Source of the DNA: JAAUUE01 sp943370025
GTDB lineage: Bacteria > Cyanobacteriota > Cyanobacteriia > Cyanobacteriales > JAAUUE01
Direction of reading: 5' to 3'
Length of the DNA: 64,000 bases
Assembly: GCA_943370025.1 (NCBI GenBank)
Contig: CALRPI020000007.1
Coordinates: 1 to 64,000, forward strand
Positions 32,926-41,753 of the stretch are shown piece after piece (the stretch's first letter is position 1; each line of letters opens with the position of its first letter). The position numbers and the translations under genes were made by a program. The notes beneath the pieces were generated by a model. The model did no database searches and had not been told where the DNA came from. It worked only from the letters and a program-made list of their open reading frames with translations.

Positions 32926-33723
32926 TCAAACTGCTTCCAATTCGATAAAATCACCTTTTCTCAAAACTCCTTCAACCAAAACTGCACAGTAAATTCCCGC
33001 AAAGTTTCCGTGTGCTTGGGCAACTTTCCGTGAAACTTCCGGGTTGTGCTCGCCTGTATCTGGATCGAGCGAAATCATCTGACAACGCGGGTCGCGCTCA
33101 AGAACCATCACTGTTGCAGTTGAACCAATCCGTAAACGACGACCAACAAAATTATCTTCAGTAAATCCGGCTTCGTTAGATGCAAAATCGAAATAGATGT
33201 TTGCTCGGAAACGCCGCTTATCGATCGGGATTGAGCATTCTGAATCAATTTGTCGAATTGTGGATAGGCTGATCAACGAAATCGGGCGACAATCGGTTAA
33301 GGCTCGGTCTGAACGCACGAGTTTAAGTTGAGTCTTTTCGTCGATTCCTTCACCCAGTAGTTGGATCAGTGCTGGGTCATCTACAGAAATAACTTTGCCA
33401 GACGTAGTAACAATGTTCAAAATCATATCTTCTGGGTCACTGTTGGCTGGTGTTACTCCAGGCGCTATGCTCATCGCTTCGATTAAATTCGACGGTTTCG
33501 AGGCTCGTTCCGGATAGCGATACTGCGGTTGATACTGCAACATCTGTTGCTGCACATTTGCGTTCAAATACGGAAATCCTTTGCTGGCGGTGGAACTTTT
33601 GAAGGCATAGCAACGATCGCCGTGAACACCAGAAAATCCCATAAAGATTTCGGGCATTTCCACTCCGCGCATACTTTTGACTGGGTAACACCACAAGCTT
33701 TCGACAGTTCCGATAGTTGTCAT
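32926..33723 (-). CDS. MOSC-domain protein
   Basis: The 265 residues comprise an N-terminal MOSC_N beta-barrel (TTIGTVESLWCYPVKSMRG...) and a C-terminal MOSC domain (about 130-262). The latter includes FRANIYFDFASNEAGFTEDNFVGRRLRIG and the conserved Cys in RDPRCQMISLDPDTG. MOSC proteins bind sulphur carried on the conserved Cys and are related to the Moco sulphurase C-terminus and mARC-type reductases. The adjacent, convergent gene encodes a molybdenum hydroxylase that requires a sulphurated Moco, so a role in that maturation is a reasonable inference. A 107-bp repeat lies 22 bases upstream of its start. Confidence 0.9.
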   Translation of the reverse strand: MTTIGTVESLWCYPVKSMRGVEMPEIFMGFSGVHGDRCYAFKSSTASKGFPYLNANVQQQMLQYQPQYRYPERASKPSNLIEAMSIAPGVTPANSDPEDMILNIVTTSGKVISVDDPALIQLLGEGIDEKTQLKLVRSDRALTDCRPISLISLSTIRQIDSECSIPIDKRRFRANIYFDFASNEAGFTEDNFVGRRLRIGSTATVMVLERDPRCQMISLDPDTGEHNPEVSRKVAQAHGNFAGIYCAVLVEGVLRKGDFIELEAV

Positions 33724-33744
33724 ATCAAAATTGAAAATCTTACT

Positions 33745-33855
33745 TTACAGCACTTTGCGTTCAAATGAGACACACCACAAACATTAAAAGTCCTATCAAT
33801 GTTGGGTTTGAGAGTGGGCTGAGCGGAGTCGAAGCCCACTCTCAAACTGCTGTAA
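33745..33855. repeat. 107-bp MITE-like element, copy 4
   Basis: It is oriented as copy 3. The left end is TTACAGCACTTTGCG and the right end CTGCTGTAA. Its hairpin core is ctgagcggagtcgaag, unlike that of any other copy. That core also occurs at 55280-55300 in an unrelated repeat. It lies immediately upstream of the MOSC gene and must contain or displace its promoter. Confidence 0.85.
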
Positions 33856-33944
33856 ATGCTCACCTAAATACTCACCGCTCTGCAAAAACACCTATAGCCT
33901 TCACCAAACAGTTTATGTTGTAGAAACACAGCTAAAGTTATCTT

Positions 33945-34048
33945 ATACCAAATCAAAAAAATGGTTTCACCATTTTTTTGATTTAAATCCCTACGCAGCA
34001 AGGTATGTAGAGTCTTATTTGTATCAACTATTTGGCAAAATGGTATTA
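33945..34048. repeat. 'acgcagcaaggtat' family repeat, copy 2
   Basis: Bounded by ataccaaatc and caaaatggtatta, with a hairpin AAAAAAATGGT/ACCATTTTTTT and the conserved stretch taaatccctacgcagcaaggtat. The two ends are partly inverted (taccaaa versus ttggcaaaatggta). A longer left arm ttatgttgtagaaac is shared with 35585. Confidence 0.7.
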
Positions 34049-34133
34049 ACTCCCTTGGCGGTTGCTGTAACTGAATATTACACAGGAATTTTCCGCCTAA
34101 TCTGACGGCAGGATATCCAGGACTCATATAAAG

Positions 34134-35387
34134 TTAACTCAAGGTTTCTAGATAGTCCCGCAACTGATTCCGGCGCTTGGGGAGGCGGAGTTTTTGTAGA
34201 GCCTTGGTTTCAATTTGCCGGACACGCTCTCGTGAGAGGTCTAAGGCTCGACCAATCTCCGCTAGAGAATAGGGATGGTCTGTGGTTAAGCCAAACCGCA
34301 GCGTGATCACCTCCCGCTCTCGATCGGTCAAATCCCCCAACAATTGCAGTAAATCTTGGCGCAGAGATTCCCGGATTGCCCTGTCTTCTGGAGAAACTTC
34401 CCCAGTCTCTAGGAGTTCTCCCAGTTCAGTATCCTTTTCTTTCCCCACCTTAGTTTCTAGGGAAATTGATCGAGGTACGCGGGTCAAGATTTCCCGGATT
34501 TGCTCAGCTTTCATGTCTAACTCTTGACCAATTTCTTCCAAACTGGCGGTGCGTCCTTTTGCTTGGGAGATGGTTCTTTGAGCTTTCTTAATCCGGTTGA
34601 GTTTCTCGGTAATATGTACCGGGAGACGAATGGTTCGGCTTTGGCTGGCGATCGCCCTAGTGATCCCTTGACGAATCCACCAGTAAGCATAGGTAGAAAA
34701 GCGATAGCCCTTGGTGGGGTCAAACTTTTCTACCGCCCTCTCTAACCCTAGGGTTCCCTCTTGGATCAGGTCGAGTAACTCCATCCCCCGGCTTTGATAT
34801 TTCTTTGCCACCGACACCACCAACCGCAGGTTGGCACGAATCATCCGGGATTTCGATCGTAATCCCCCGCTAATTCTGGTTTCTAATTCCCCTAAACTCA
34901 GACCCGCCAGATCTGCCCAACGCTCCTTGCCTTGATTCAGAGATTGCTTCAGGGTAAATAGATCTTTCTCTGCTATCTTTGCCCACCGCTCCCAACTAGG
35001 ACGATGCCCCAACTGGGCAACCAGACGATCGTGGATAGTAATCAACCGAACAAACTCTACCATCAGTCCATCACCCTGTTGCTGGGATTGCGATCGGAGT
35101 TCCAAAAGCTCCATATACTGTTGGACATTTTGGGACTCAGAGACTTCCTCATCCTGTCGCAGGAGACGAACCCGACCAATTTCTTGGAGATACAAACGCA
35201 CCAAATCAGTAGTATTTCGATTAGGGGATCTGTTCAGTTTTTCTAGAACAACTTCTTCTCCTAGCAAGGTCATATCTGGATCGGTTAACAATTCTCCAAC
35301 TATATCTTGGGGAAGGGAATAAACAGACATAGAATCTTCAGGTTCTGGGTGATCTCTTAGCTGGGCAGGAATATAGGGCATGGTCAT
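34134..35387 (-). CDS. Group-2 RNA polymerase sigma factor (SigC-like)
   Basis: The protein has 417 residues from ATG 35387 (MTMPYIPAQLRD); the frame is open to 35462, so up to 25 more residues are possible. It has sigma-70 regions 1.2 (TDLVRLYLQEIGRVRLL), 2.1-2.4 (NLRLVVSVAKKYQSRGMELLDLIQEG...FSTYAYWWIRQGITRAI), 3, and 4.2 (LAEIGRALDLSRERVRQIETKALQKLR). The lack of the long region 1.1 and the cyanobacterial style of region 1.2 point to group 2. The divergent region 1.2-2.1 linker (NVQQYMELLELRSQ) is most like SigC, but the exact paralogue needs a tree. SigC-type factors serve stationary-phase, carbon and heat responses. Confidence 0.9.
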   Translation of the reverse strand: MTMPYIPAQLRDHPEPEDSMSVYSLPQDIVGELLTDPDMTLLGEEVVLEKLNRSPNRNTTDLVRLYLQEIGRVRLLRQDEEVSESQNVQQYMELLELRSQSQQQGDGLMVEFVRLITIHDRLVAQLGHRPSWERWAKIAEKDLFTLKQSLNQGKERWADLAGLSLGELETRISGGLRSKSRMIRANLRLVVSVAKKYQSRGMELLDLIQEGTLGLERAVEKFDPTKGYRFSTYAYWWIRQGITRAIASQSRTIRLPVHITEKLNRIKKAQRTISQAKGRTASLEEIGQELDMKAEQIREILTRVPRSISLETKVGKEKDTELGELLETGEVSPEDRAIRESLRQDLLQLLGDLTDREREVITLRFGLTTDHPYSLAEIGRALDLSRERVRQIETKALQKLRLPKRRNQLRDYLETLS

Positions 35388-35515
35388 CTCACATTTACTA
35401 ACGAAATACTTTGCTCTAGCCGGGAAAACATTCCCGATGGGGGAATAGATTACTTCCAACAAAGATTAAAAATTCCTCTGATCAAGAGTTGTTTTATTTT
35501 GTCTTAGCTTCCTAC

Positions 35516-35978
35516 CTATACATTAACCAAGGAAAAGATTCCTGACATTTTATTTTTTGTTTTTCGATATATGACCGTTACCAAGCAGATTATGTTGTGA
35601 AACCATCGCTTATGGTGGTTCATACCAAATCTAGTTACGAGAGTATCCCTATTTTCTGAGTCCGCGACGGCGGACTTTGCTCTTGTAGCAGCGGTTTCAA
35701 CCGCCATGCATATAGGTATTATAGTAAGCTCCATTTTAGTTAGGACGGGGACGTTTTTGAGGGCGCGCGGAGCGCGCCCTCAAAAACGTCCTAATCAAAT
35801 CGGCAACTACTATATATAAACCGGATTTGGCATCACATATAGCAAGCACTATTCTAGTTAGGATCGGAACATTGGATTGCTATATAAAAAATGGTGAAGC
35901 CATTTTTCTGATTTAAATCCCTACGCAGCAGGGTATTCAGAGTCTTATTTGTATCAACCATTTGGCAAAACGGTATTA
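35516..35978. repeat. Stack of three repeat families upstream of the ABC ATPase
   Basis: From left to right are three elements. First is a left arm of the taccaaatc family, then 35646-35707 with hairpins gagtccgcgacggcggact and agcggtttcaaccgcc. Next is 35720-35816, a perfect hairpin GACGTTTTTGAGGGCGCGC/GCGCGCCCTCAAAAACGTC bounded by tatagta ends; this unit is the reverse complement of 61850-61944. Last is 35882-35978, copy 3 of the acgcagcaaggtat family. It supplies the last codons and stop of the ABC ATPase gene. Confidence 0.75.
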
Positions 35979-36970
35979 GTACCAGTTTGGGCGAGGGTGG
36001 TAATGTCTTTGAGGGCGATCGTACCCACCGTTACCCCGGCATCAGTGACCTGCAAAGCCTCAGCTCCAGTTTTTAGCAACAGGGAAAGCGCCTGTCGGAG
36101 GTGGGTATTTTGGTCAATGAGGGGCAGGGATGATGAATAATTAATATCTAAATTATCTAATCTATCTAAATTACTATTCCCCAAATTCTTGATGGGGGTC
36201 ATAAAACTTGCAACTCGCAACAAACTTAACTGCCTCACAATATCTTCTGCCCCGACCAAATCCCGCACAAAATCGTTGGCTGGCTTGGTTAATATGCCCC
36301 AAGGAGTATCGTATTGGAGGATTTCCCCTTTTTGGAGAATTAAAATTTTATCCGCCAGTTTCAAAGCTTCTTCCACATCATGGGAAACAAATAGGATAGT
36401 TTTCTGGAGTTTGCGTTGCAGTTGGAGAATTTCATCCTGAAGAGAGGTGCGGGTAATGGCATCGATCGCCCCAAATGGCTCATCCATCAACATCACCTGA
36501 GGATTGCCAGCCAAACCCCTAGCGAGTCCGACCCGCTGTTGTTGTCCCCCAGAAAGTTGAGCAGGATAGCGTTGTCGGTATTCACTGGGGGGCATATCTA
36601 CCAACAAAAGAAGTTCATCAATCCGGCTTTGGATCTGAGATTTAGACCAGCCCAATAGCTTGGGAACCACGGCAATATTTTGGGCAACGGTCATGTGGGG
36701 AAATAAACCAGACTGCTGAATCACATAACCAATTTGTTGCCGGAGTTGAGTGACAGGAATTTGGCTAATATCTGTGCCATCGAGATATATTTTTCCTTTC
36801 GTCGGTTCGTATAGACGATTCACCATTTTTAAGAGCGTAGTTTTGCCAAATCCAGAAGAACCAAGAATAACGACAAATTCCCCATCAGCAACTTGAAAGC
36901 TACAGTTATTTACGGCTGGGCGTGGGGCTTGGGGAAATTGCAGCGAAACTTGGTCAAAGGTGATAGCCAT
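35954..36970 (-). CDS. Osmoprotectant (glycine betaine/choline-type) ABC transporter ATPase
   Basis: The 338-residue ATPase has Walker A GSSGFGKTT (about 37-45), Q-loop VIQQSGLFPH, signature LSGGQQQRVGLARGLA, Walker B VMLMDEPFGAID and H-loop VSHDVEEA. After the nucleotide-binding domain (about 1-250) comes a C-terminal extension with a CBS-like unit (PLIDQNTHLRQALSLLLKTGAEALQV), as in OpuCA/ProV. In those proteins it senses ionic strength. It is followed 4 bases upstream by the substrate-binding protein gene in the same operon. The last seven or so residues (NTVLPNG) and the TGA are encoded by an inserted repeat, so the natural C-terminus may have been replaced. Confidence 0.9.
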   Translation of the reverse strand: MAITFDQVSLQFPQAPRPAVNNCSFQVADGEFVVILGSSGFGKTTLLKMVNRLYEPTKGKIYLDGTDISQIPVTQLRQQIGYVIQQSGLFPHMTVAQNIAVVPKLLGWSKSQIQSRIDELLLLVDMPPSEYRQRYPAQLSGGQQQRVGLARGLAGNPQVMLMDEPFGAIDAITRTSLQDEILQLQRKLQKTILFVSHDVEEALKLADKILILQKGEILQYDTPWGILTKPANDFVRDLVGAEDIVRQLSLLRVASFMTPIKNLGNSNLDRLDNLDINYSSSLPLIDQNTHLRQALSLLLKTGAEALQVTDAGVTVGTIALKDITTLAQTGTNTVLPNG

Positions 36971-36974
36971 AGGG

Positions 36975-37931
36975 TTAGCCCTTAATTAGCCCCTCTTTTA
37001 CTAAAAACTCCTTCGCTACCGCTGCCGGTTCTTTTTTGTTGCCACTAACCTCGTAGTTGAGTCTTTGCATGGTGGCATTGGTGAGCTTGGGGGCAATCGC
37101 ATTCAAAATATCCTTCAGTTTCGGGTTTGCCTCTAGGGTATCCTGCCGGACTACGGGGGCAACTTGGTAAGGGGGGAAAAGTTTCTTGTCATCTTCGAGT
37201 AGGACTAGATTAAAAGCACTAATTTCCCCATCAGTCCCGAAGGCAACTACCACATCCGCCTGACCATCTACTAAGCCTTTATAACGCAATCCCGAATCTA
37301 CACCCTTATAAGCCTTCAGCTCAAAATTACCGTAGGCTTTTTGAATGCCGGGCAATCCATCTTCACGAACTTCAAACTCTGGTGGCCCAATCATGGTTAA
37401 TTCCTTAGCCTTAGCTGCTAAGTCAGAGATGGTTTTAATCCCAAATTTCTTTGCCCCTTCTTGGGTCATGGCTAAAGCTTGGGTATTATTCATGGGCGCG
37501 GGGTCTAGCCAGATCAGCTTAAATTTTTCTTGATAGTTCTTGGCTACTGTGTCAAATACTTCCTTTTGATCGGTTTTTGCGGGTAATTTCAGGACAGTTA
37601 ATAAACCAGTCCCGGTATATTCTGGATAGAGATCAATCTGTTTACCCATTAAGCCTGCTTGAGCTACCGGAGTTCCGCCTAAACTTAATTTCCGCTCTAC
37701 TTTTAATCCACCATTTTCTATCGCTAGAGCATACATTTCTCCAAGAATAAACTGCTCTGTAAAGTCCTTAGAGCCAACTTTAATCACCGCATTACCAGCA
37801 GCAGGACTATTGCCAGCAGCCGTTGTGGAGTTAGAATTACTCGTAGTGGCGGGGTTACAGGCAGCGATCGCCCAGAGAGTAAATCCAAAAAGCAAGATCA
37901 GAGTAGACAAACGACGTAATAGCTTCATCAC
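36975..37931 (-). CDS. Osmoprotectant ABC transporter substrate-binding lipoprotein
   Basis: The 318 residues have a lipoprotein signal peptide (MMKLLRRLSTLILLFGFTL, then the lipobox AIAAC with Cys at about 25). A low-complexity Asn/Ser/Thr linker follows, then an OpuAC/YehZ-type periplasmic binding domain. This begins VIKVGSKDFTEQFILGEMYA and includes GEIDLYPEYTGTGL-like sequence (KQIDLYPEYTGTGLLTVL). Aromatic residues that cage quaternary amines are expected in this fold. It is the first gene of a two-gene operon with the ATPase. No permease gene (OpuCB/D type) is next to them, which is unusual, and the binding protein is not fused to one. Confidence 0.9.
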   Translation of the reverse strand: MMKLLRRLSTLILLFGFTLWAIAACNPATTSNSNSTTAAGNSPAAGNAVIKVGSKDFTEQFILGEMYALAIENGGLKVERKLSLGGTPVAQAGLMGKQIDLYPEYTGTGLLTVLKLPAKTDQKEVFDTVAKNYQEKFKLIWLDPAPMNNTQALAMTQEGAKKFGIKTISDLAAKAKELTMIGPPEFEVREDGLPGIQKAYGNFELKAYKGVDSGLRYKGLVDGQADVVVAFGTDGEISAFNLVLLEDDKKLFPPYQVAPVVRQDTLEANPKLKDILNAIAPKLTNATMQRLNYEVSGNKKEPAAVAKEFLVKEGLIKG

Positions 37932-38362
37932 AATAGATTTAATTAAGGTTGATAGGAAGGTTAATATGAGTAGATTGAGATTGCTTTAAAATATTTGTAA
38001 GCAATATTTGTAAGCCTTGAAACTGTGAGTAATTTAGCGGTGCTGCCTACCCATAAATTATGGCATTAGTCCCTAAGAATATTGCTTATCAACAAGTGCT
38101 TATCATAAATTTCCCCTAATCCTAACACAAGTAGGACTTACCCACTGATAACGAATTTCATAGGGTCTTGACAGTTTTTGCGAGGGATATGCACCCGCAA
38201 GTACCTGCAAATACCTACAGCACTTTGCGTTCAAATGAGACACACCGCAAATATTAAAATCTTGTCACTGTTGGGTTTGAGAGTGGGTGGCTGTAGCCAC
38301 CCACTCTCAAACTGCTGTAAGCACTGACAAGGAATGTCAGTTCCCTGATAATAGCCCCACGG
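37932..38362. other. Intergenic region holding one 107-bp element
   Basis: It lies upstream of the osmoprotectant operon and of the threonine aldolase gene. The first 280 bases show short direct repeats (aatatttgtaagc twice at 37987-38018) and no ORF. The 107-bp element follows at 38216-38320. The remaining 43 bases lead to the aldolase start region, with a tandem gatgataaa duplication. Confidence 0.55.
38216..38320. repeat. 107-bp MITE-like element, copy 5
   Basis: It starts TACAGCACTTTGCG, has the hairpin core tggctgtagcca and ends CTGCTGTAA. It lies about 60 bases upstream of the threonine aldolase ATG, in the same orientation relative to that gene as copy 1 is not; copies thus occur in both orientations next to starts. 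Confidence 0.8.
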
Positions 38363-38383
38363 ATGATAAAACGGATGATAAAT

Positions 38384-39421
38384 ATGAATTTTTGTAGCGA
38401 TAGTGTCACCGGTGTTGCCCCAGAGATTATGCAAGCCCTGATCATGGCTAATCAAGGAGCCGCCATGCCCTACGGGGATGATCACCTCACCCAAACCTTG
38501 GCGACTAAGTTGCAAGAGATTTTTGCCACTGATACCACCATGTTCCCGGTGGCTACAGGTTCGGCGGCTAATGCTCTAGCTCTCTCGGTACTGACTCCCA
38601 GCTATGGAGCAGTGTATTGTCATCCTTCTGCCCATATCAATGTTGATGAGTGCGGCGCACCAGAACTTTTCACGGGTGGAGCAAAGCTAGTTTTAGTGCC
38701 GGGAGAGAACGGGAAAATCAACCCAGAGAGTTTAACCCAAGTCCTAGAAAGCTCCGGGGCGGGGGTGGTTCACCATGTCCAACCAGCGGTTTTGAGTCTG
38801 ACCCAAGCAACAGAGGCGGGGACTGTTTATCAACTAGAAGAAATTCGCACCCTGAGCAAAATTGCTAAGGCACACAATCTTTATGTACATATGGATGGGG
38901 CGCGGTTTGCCAATGCTTTGGTAAGTTTAGGTTGCTCTCCTGCCGCCATGACTTGGCAAGCTGGGGTAGATGTGTTGTCCTTTGGGGCGACCAAAAATGG
39001 GGCAATGGCTGCGGAGGCGGTACTGTTTTTTCATCAAGAATCTAATCAAAACCTAGGCAAAACTTTCCCTTTTCATCGCAAACGAGGCGGGCATTTATTC
39101 TCCAAGATGCGTTTTCTCTCGGCTCAGCTAGTTGCCTATCTAGAAAATGATCTGTGGCTAAAAAATGCCCACCATGCTAACCAGATGGCAACTAAACTAG
39201 CTGAGGGATTGCAGGGCATACCGGGGGTGAAAATCCTGTTCCCGGTGGAGGCAAATGAAATCTTTGTAGAATTTGCCCCAAAGATTCTTCAGGCTCTACA
39301 AGCTGCTGGTTTTAAGTTTTATATTTTCGATGGGAAACAATTGGGGCGATTGGTGACGGCGTTTAATACTTTGCCGGAGGATGTGGAGAAGTTTATGGAA
39401 GTAGCGATCGCTGCATCTTGA
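38384..39421 (+). CDS. ltaE: Low-specificity L-threonine aldolase
   Basis: This PLP-dependent aldolase cleaves threonine and allo-threonine to glycine and acetaldehyde. The ATG at 38384 gives 345 residues (MNFCSDSVTGVAPEIMQAL), typical of the family. Two upstream in-frame ATGs (38363, 38375) arise from a short duplication. Visible elements are the phosphate-binding TGSAANALAL, the PLP-facing MDGARFANAL, and the Schiff-base Lys in LSFGATKNGAMAAEAV. The C-terminal domain ends with the FKFYIFDG strand region. The gene is monocistronic. It may supply glycine or degrade threonine; the sequence does not show which. Confidence 0.92.
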   Translation: MNFCSDSVTGVAPEIMQALIMANQGAAMPYGDDHLTQTLATKLQEIFATDTTMFPVATGSAANALALSVLTPSYGAVYCHPSAHINVDECGAPELFTGGAKLVLVPGENGKINPESLTQVLESSGAGVVHHVQPAVLSLTQATEAGTVYQLEEIRTLSKIAKAHNLYVHMDGARFANALVSLGCSPAAMTWQAGVDVLSFGATKNGAMAAEAVLFFHQESNQNLGKTFPFHRKRGGHLFSKMRFLSAQLVAYLENDLWLKNAHHANQMATKLAEGLQGIPGVKILFPVEANEIFVEFAPKILQALQAAGFKFYIFDGKQLGRLVTAFNTLPEDVEKFMEVAIAAS

Positions 39422-39573
39422 TATTCTGCTTAATTCAGCAGTTGATGTGGGGCTGGTCTTCGGTTACTCAGGTATTGCCATAAACTAACTCAACTCCGCG
39501 ATCGGCTACTGCCGATGCCAATAAACAGACAAGTCAGCATTGAGTAAATATTTTTCTAACTGGAGAAAAAGAT

Positions 39574-40149
39574 ATGACAGCCACCTTAATTAATCAAACT
39601 TACACTTTTGAAGAATATTTGGCAATGGAAGAACTTGCCACAGAGAAACATGAATATAAAAATGGAGAAATTGTTAGCATGACAGGCGGCACAACAAACC
39701 ATAACAAAATCGCCTTGAACTTTGCTGCAAATTTAAAATTTGCCCTCAAAAAACAAAACTACAATATTTTTATCGGTGACGTTAAGCTATGGATTCCTGC
39801 TTACTCAGAATCAACCTATCCTGATATTATGTTGATTGAATGTGAACCTAACTATTATGGCAATAGTCAAACAACTGTAACGAATCCTACTTTGATAGTG
39901 GAAGTCCTATCTAAATCGACTCATAATTATGATCAAGGAGAAAAGTTTTATTATTATCGATCGATTCCAGAGTTCAAAGAATATATTTTAATTAGCCAAT
40001 ATCAATATTATGTGATGCAGTTCAACAAAACAAATCAGGGTAAATGGATATTGTCTGAATATCGAGATGATAACTTGGCACTATCTTTACAAACAGTAGA
40101 ATTTGATATTTCCTTTGCAGATATCTATGAAAATGTCAACCTTGGCTAA
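39574..40149 (+). CDS. Uma2 family (DUF820) endonuclease-like protein
   Basis: The 191-residue protein has the PD-(D/E)XK-like Uma2 fold, which is highly amplified in cyanobacteria. Visible motifs are YTFEEYLAMEELATEKHEYKNGEIV, quoted in part, with the first conserved Glu; then GDVKLWIPAYSESTYPDIMLIE with the PD pair; and PTLIVEVLSKST, with the E-x-L-S-(K/P)-S-T motif supplying the catalytic Glu. The function is not settled: possible roles are transposon-derived nuclease or restriction-like activity. It sits alone, 40 bases upstream of ruvA on the same strand. Confidence 0.92.
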   Translation: MTATLINQTYTFEEYLAMEELATEKHEYKNGEIVSMTGGTTNHNKIALNFAANLKFALKKQNYNIFIGDVKLWIPAYSESTYPDIMLIECEPNYYGNSQTTVTNPTLIVEVLSKSTHNYDQGEKFYYYRSIPEFKEYILISQYQYYVMQFNKTNQGKWILSEYRDDNLALSLQTVEFDISFADIYENVNLG

Positions 40150-40191
40150 CTTTACTTAAAACGAAGAAATGGCAGCCAGAAAATAAATTTT

Positions 40192-40803
40192 ATGCTTAAT
40201 TACCTCCGGGGCATCACGATAGAAATAAAGGCGATCGGGAATCGAGCAGTATTAATTTTAGAGGTAAACTCTCTAGGCTATGAAGTGCAGATCCCACCTC
40301 GAATTATGCCCCAATTGGTGCTAGGGGAGGTAGTCCAGATTTTTACTCATCTACAAATGCGGGAGGAACAGCCCTATTTGTATGGATTTACCAAGGCTGT
40401 GGAACGGGATTTATTTCGGCAACTAATTACTGTCAGTGGCGTGGGGGCACAGGTGGCGATCGCCCTGATTGATAGCCTAGAAATTGAGCAATTAGTCGAA
40501 GCGATCGTCACCAATAATATTAAAATTCTCACCCAAGCTCCCGGAGTGGGGACTAAAACTGCCGAACGCCTTGCCCTAGAACTGAAAACCAAGCTAGCAA
40601 AGGAATACAAACTTGCGGGACTGAAAACCACGGGAGTGAATACTGCCCTGCAAGAAGATGTGGAAATGACCCTCTTAGCCTTGGGTTATACTCCGGTAGA
40701 AGTTCACCAAGCCCTGACCGCCTTGAGTACGGATACTTTATTACAAAAAACAACTCAAGCCGAAGATTGGATCAGAAAAGCGATCGCTTGGCTGACCGAT
40801 TAA
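40192..40803 (+). CDS. ruvA: Holliday junction branch-migration protein RuvA
   Basis: RuvA binds four-way junctions as a tetramer and loads the RuvB motor. The 203 residues have the N-terminal OB fold (MLNYLRGITIEIKAIGNRAVLILEV, quoted in part). Two helix-hairpin-helix motifs follow, in LITVSGVGAQVAIALID and LTQAPGVGTKTAERLALELK, then a C-terminal RuvB-binding domain from about 150 (LLALGYTPVEVHQAL). The length is normal. ruvB and ruvC are not nearby, as usual in cyanobacteria. It may share a transcript with the Uma2 gene. Confidence 0.96.
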   Translation: MLNYLRGITIEIKAIGNRAVLILEVNSLGYEVQIPPRIMPQLVLGEVVQIFTHLQMREEQPYLYGFTKAVERDLFRQLITVSGVGAQVAIALIDSLEIEQLVEAIVTNNIKILTQAPGVGTKTAERLALELKTKLAKEYKLAGLKTTGVNTALQEDVEMTLLALGYTPVEVHQALTALSTDTLLQKTTQAEDWIRKAIAWLTD

Positions 40804-40822
40804 GTTTGCAGATTAACTAATC

Positions 40823-41647
40823 TCAGCTTGATGAAGACCAATTGCGGATCGATCGGCTTGATATCTCAGGAACATCAGGAATATTATCCACAGCACTGAC
40901 TAAAATGTCTTGGTTTTTTCTCATGCCATAAATATGATTTTTTTGTATCGGCATCTCCGAATCAACGATTCCTTGCATTTTCTCTATATGCACAAACTTA
41001 TTGGCAGAAAAAGGCTTGAATCCATTGGTTCTATCTACAGACTCAATCCCCATTTGCCAACCACTATATTGGTAGGGGGACTGACAATACAGGACATGAT
41101 TAAAATTAGCTTCCGGTTCAACTTGTCCATGATGCACATGTACTGTCGGAAAAAATAATTTCGTCGCTTCACGAGAGGGAAACTCAAAAGCCATCGGGTG
41201 AATATTATTTTCACCAGCCTTTAACTTAAACACCGCAAACCCATAGTCGTTATATTCTGGTAACTGATCCCAGACATGATCAGAAAGCCGAAATCTTTCA
41301 TCTAGGCGGACAAAATCCGTTTTATGGGGAACAAACGATGCTTCAAAGCTGCCGACTGATTCAACTTTTAGAATTGATTGGGCTGATTTAGGCACATCTC
41401 CCATAGATCTGGGTTTGGGAAAAATACTATCTACATCATCAAAGAAGCTGGGATAATCAGACAAATCTATAAACCTTACTGCATCTTCAGGACTAGATGG
41501 AGGTGTTGGCAAAGGTAAAATCATCGCCATATCCAAATCTGCCGAGTAACCCATACTGTAAACCAAGAACTGCTTGCCATTTTCTGAAGTTCTAGCAAAT
41601 ATTTTTGTTCCAAAAACAGAATTAATATCTCTGGAGAAAATACACAT
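40823..41647 (-). CDS. Unidentified protein with an N-terminal Met-Cys
   Basis: The 274-residue protein starts MCIFSRDINSVFGTKIFAR and I do not know its family. The second residue is Cys, so removal of Met would expose an N-terminal Cys. This is followed by beta-strand-rich sequence (KIFARTSENGKQFLVYSMGY), as in N-terminal nucleophile hydrolases, but the match is only in style. Other conserved-looking segments are YGFAVFKLKAGENNIHPMAFEFP and FPTVHVHHGQVEP, with clustered His. There is no signal peptide or membrane segment. It is convergent with ruvA and divergent from gatB. Confidence 0.7.
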   Translation of the reverse strand: MCIFSRDINSVFGTKIFARTSENGKQFLVYSMGYSADLDMAMILPLPTPPSSPEDAVRFIDLSDYPSFFDDVDSIFPKPRSMGDVPKSAQSILKVESVGSFEASFVPHKTDFVRLDERFRLSDHVWDQLPEYNDYGFAVFKLKAGENNIHPMAFEFPSREATKLFFPTVHVHHGQVEPEANFNHVLYCQSPYQYSGWQMGIESVDRTNGFKPFSANKFVHIEKMQGIVDSEMPIQKNHIYGMRKNQDILVSAVDNIPDVPEISSRSIRNWSSSS

Positions 41648-41753
41648 TAGTTTTGCCTCTTAAGTTTTGCCTCTTGATATCCTCGTATGCTTGGGTAGAT
41701 TTCAGTCTACAATAGAGATCGATAACTACCTACATAACTCATAGCTTCAGCCC

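Noticed and set aside
33864..34127. Minus-strand ORF of 87 codons
   Set aside because: It is read through two repeat elements and has no coding character of its own.
35516..35734. Minus-strand ORF of 72 codons
   Set aside because: It lies within the repeat stack and has no conserved features.
38231..38515. Minus-strand ORF overlapping the threonine aldolase start
   Set aside because: It is antisense to a conserved gene and to a 107-bp repeat.
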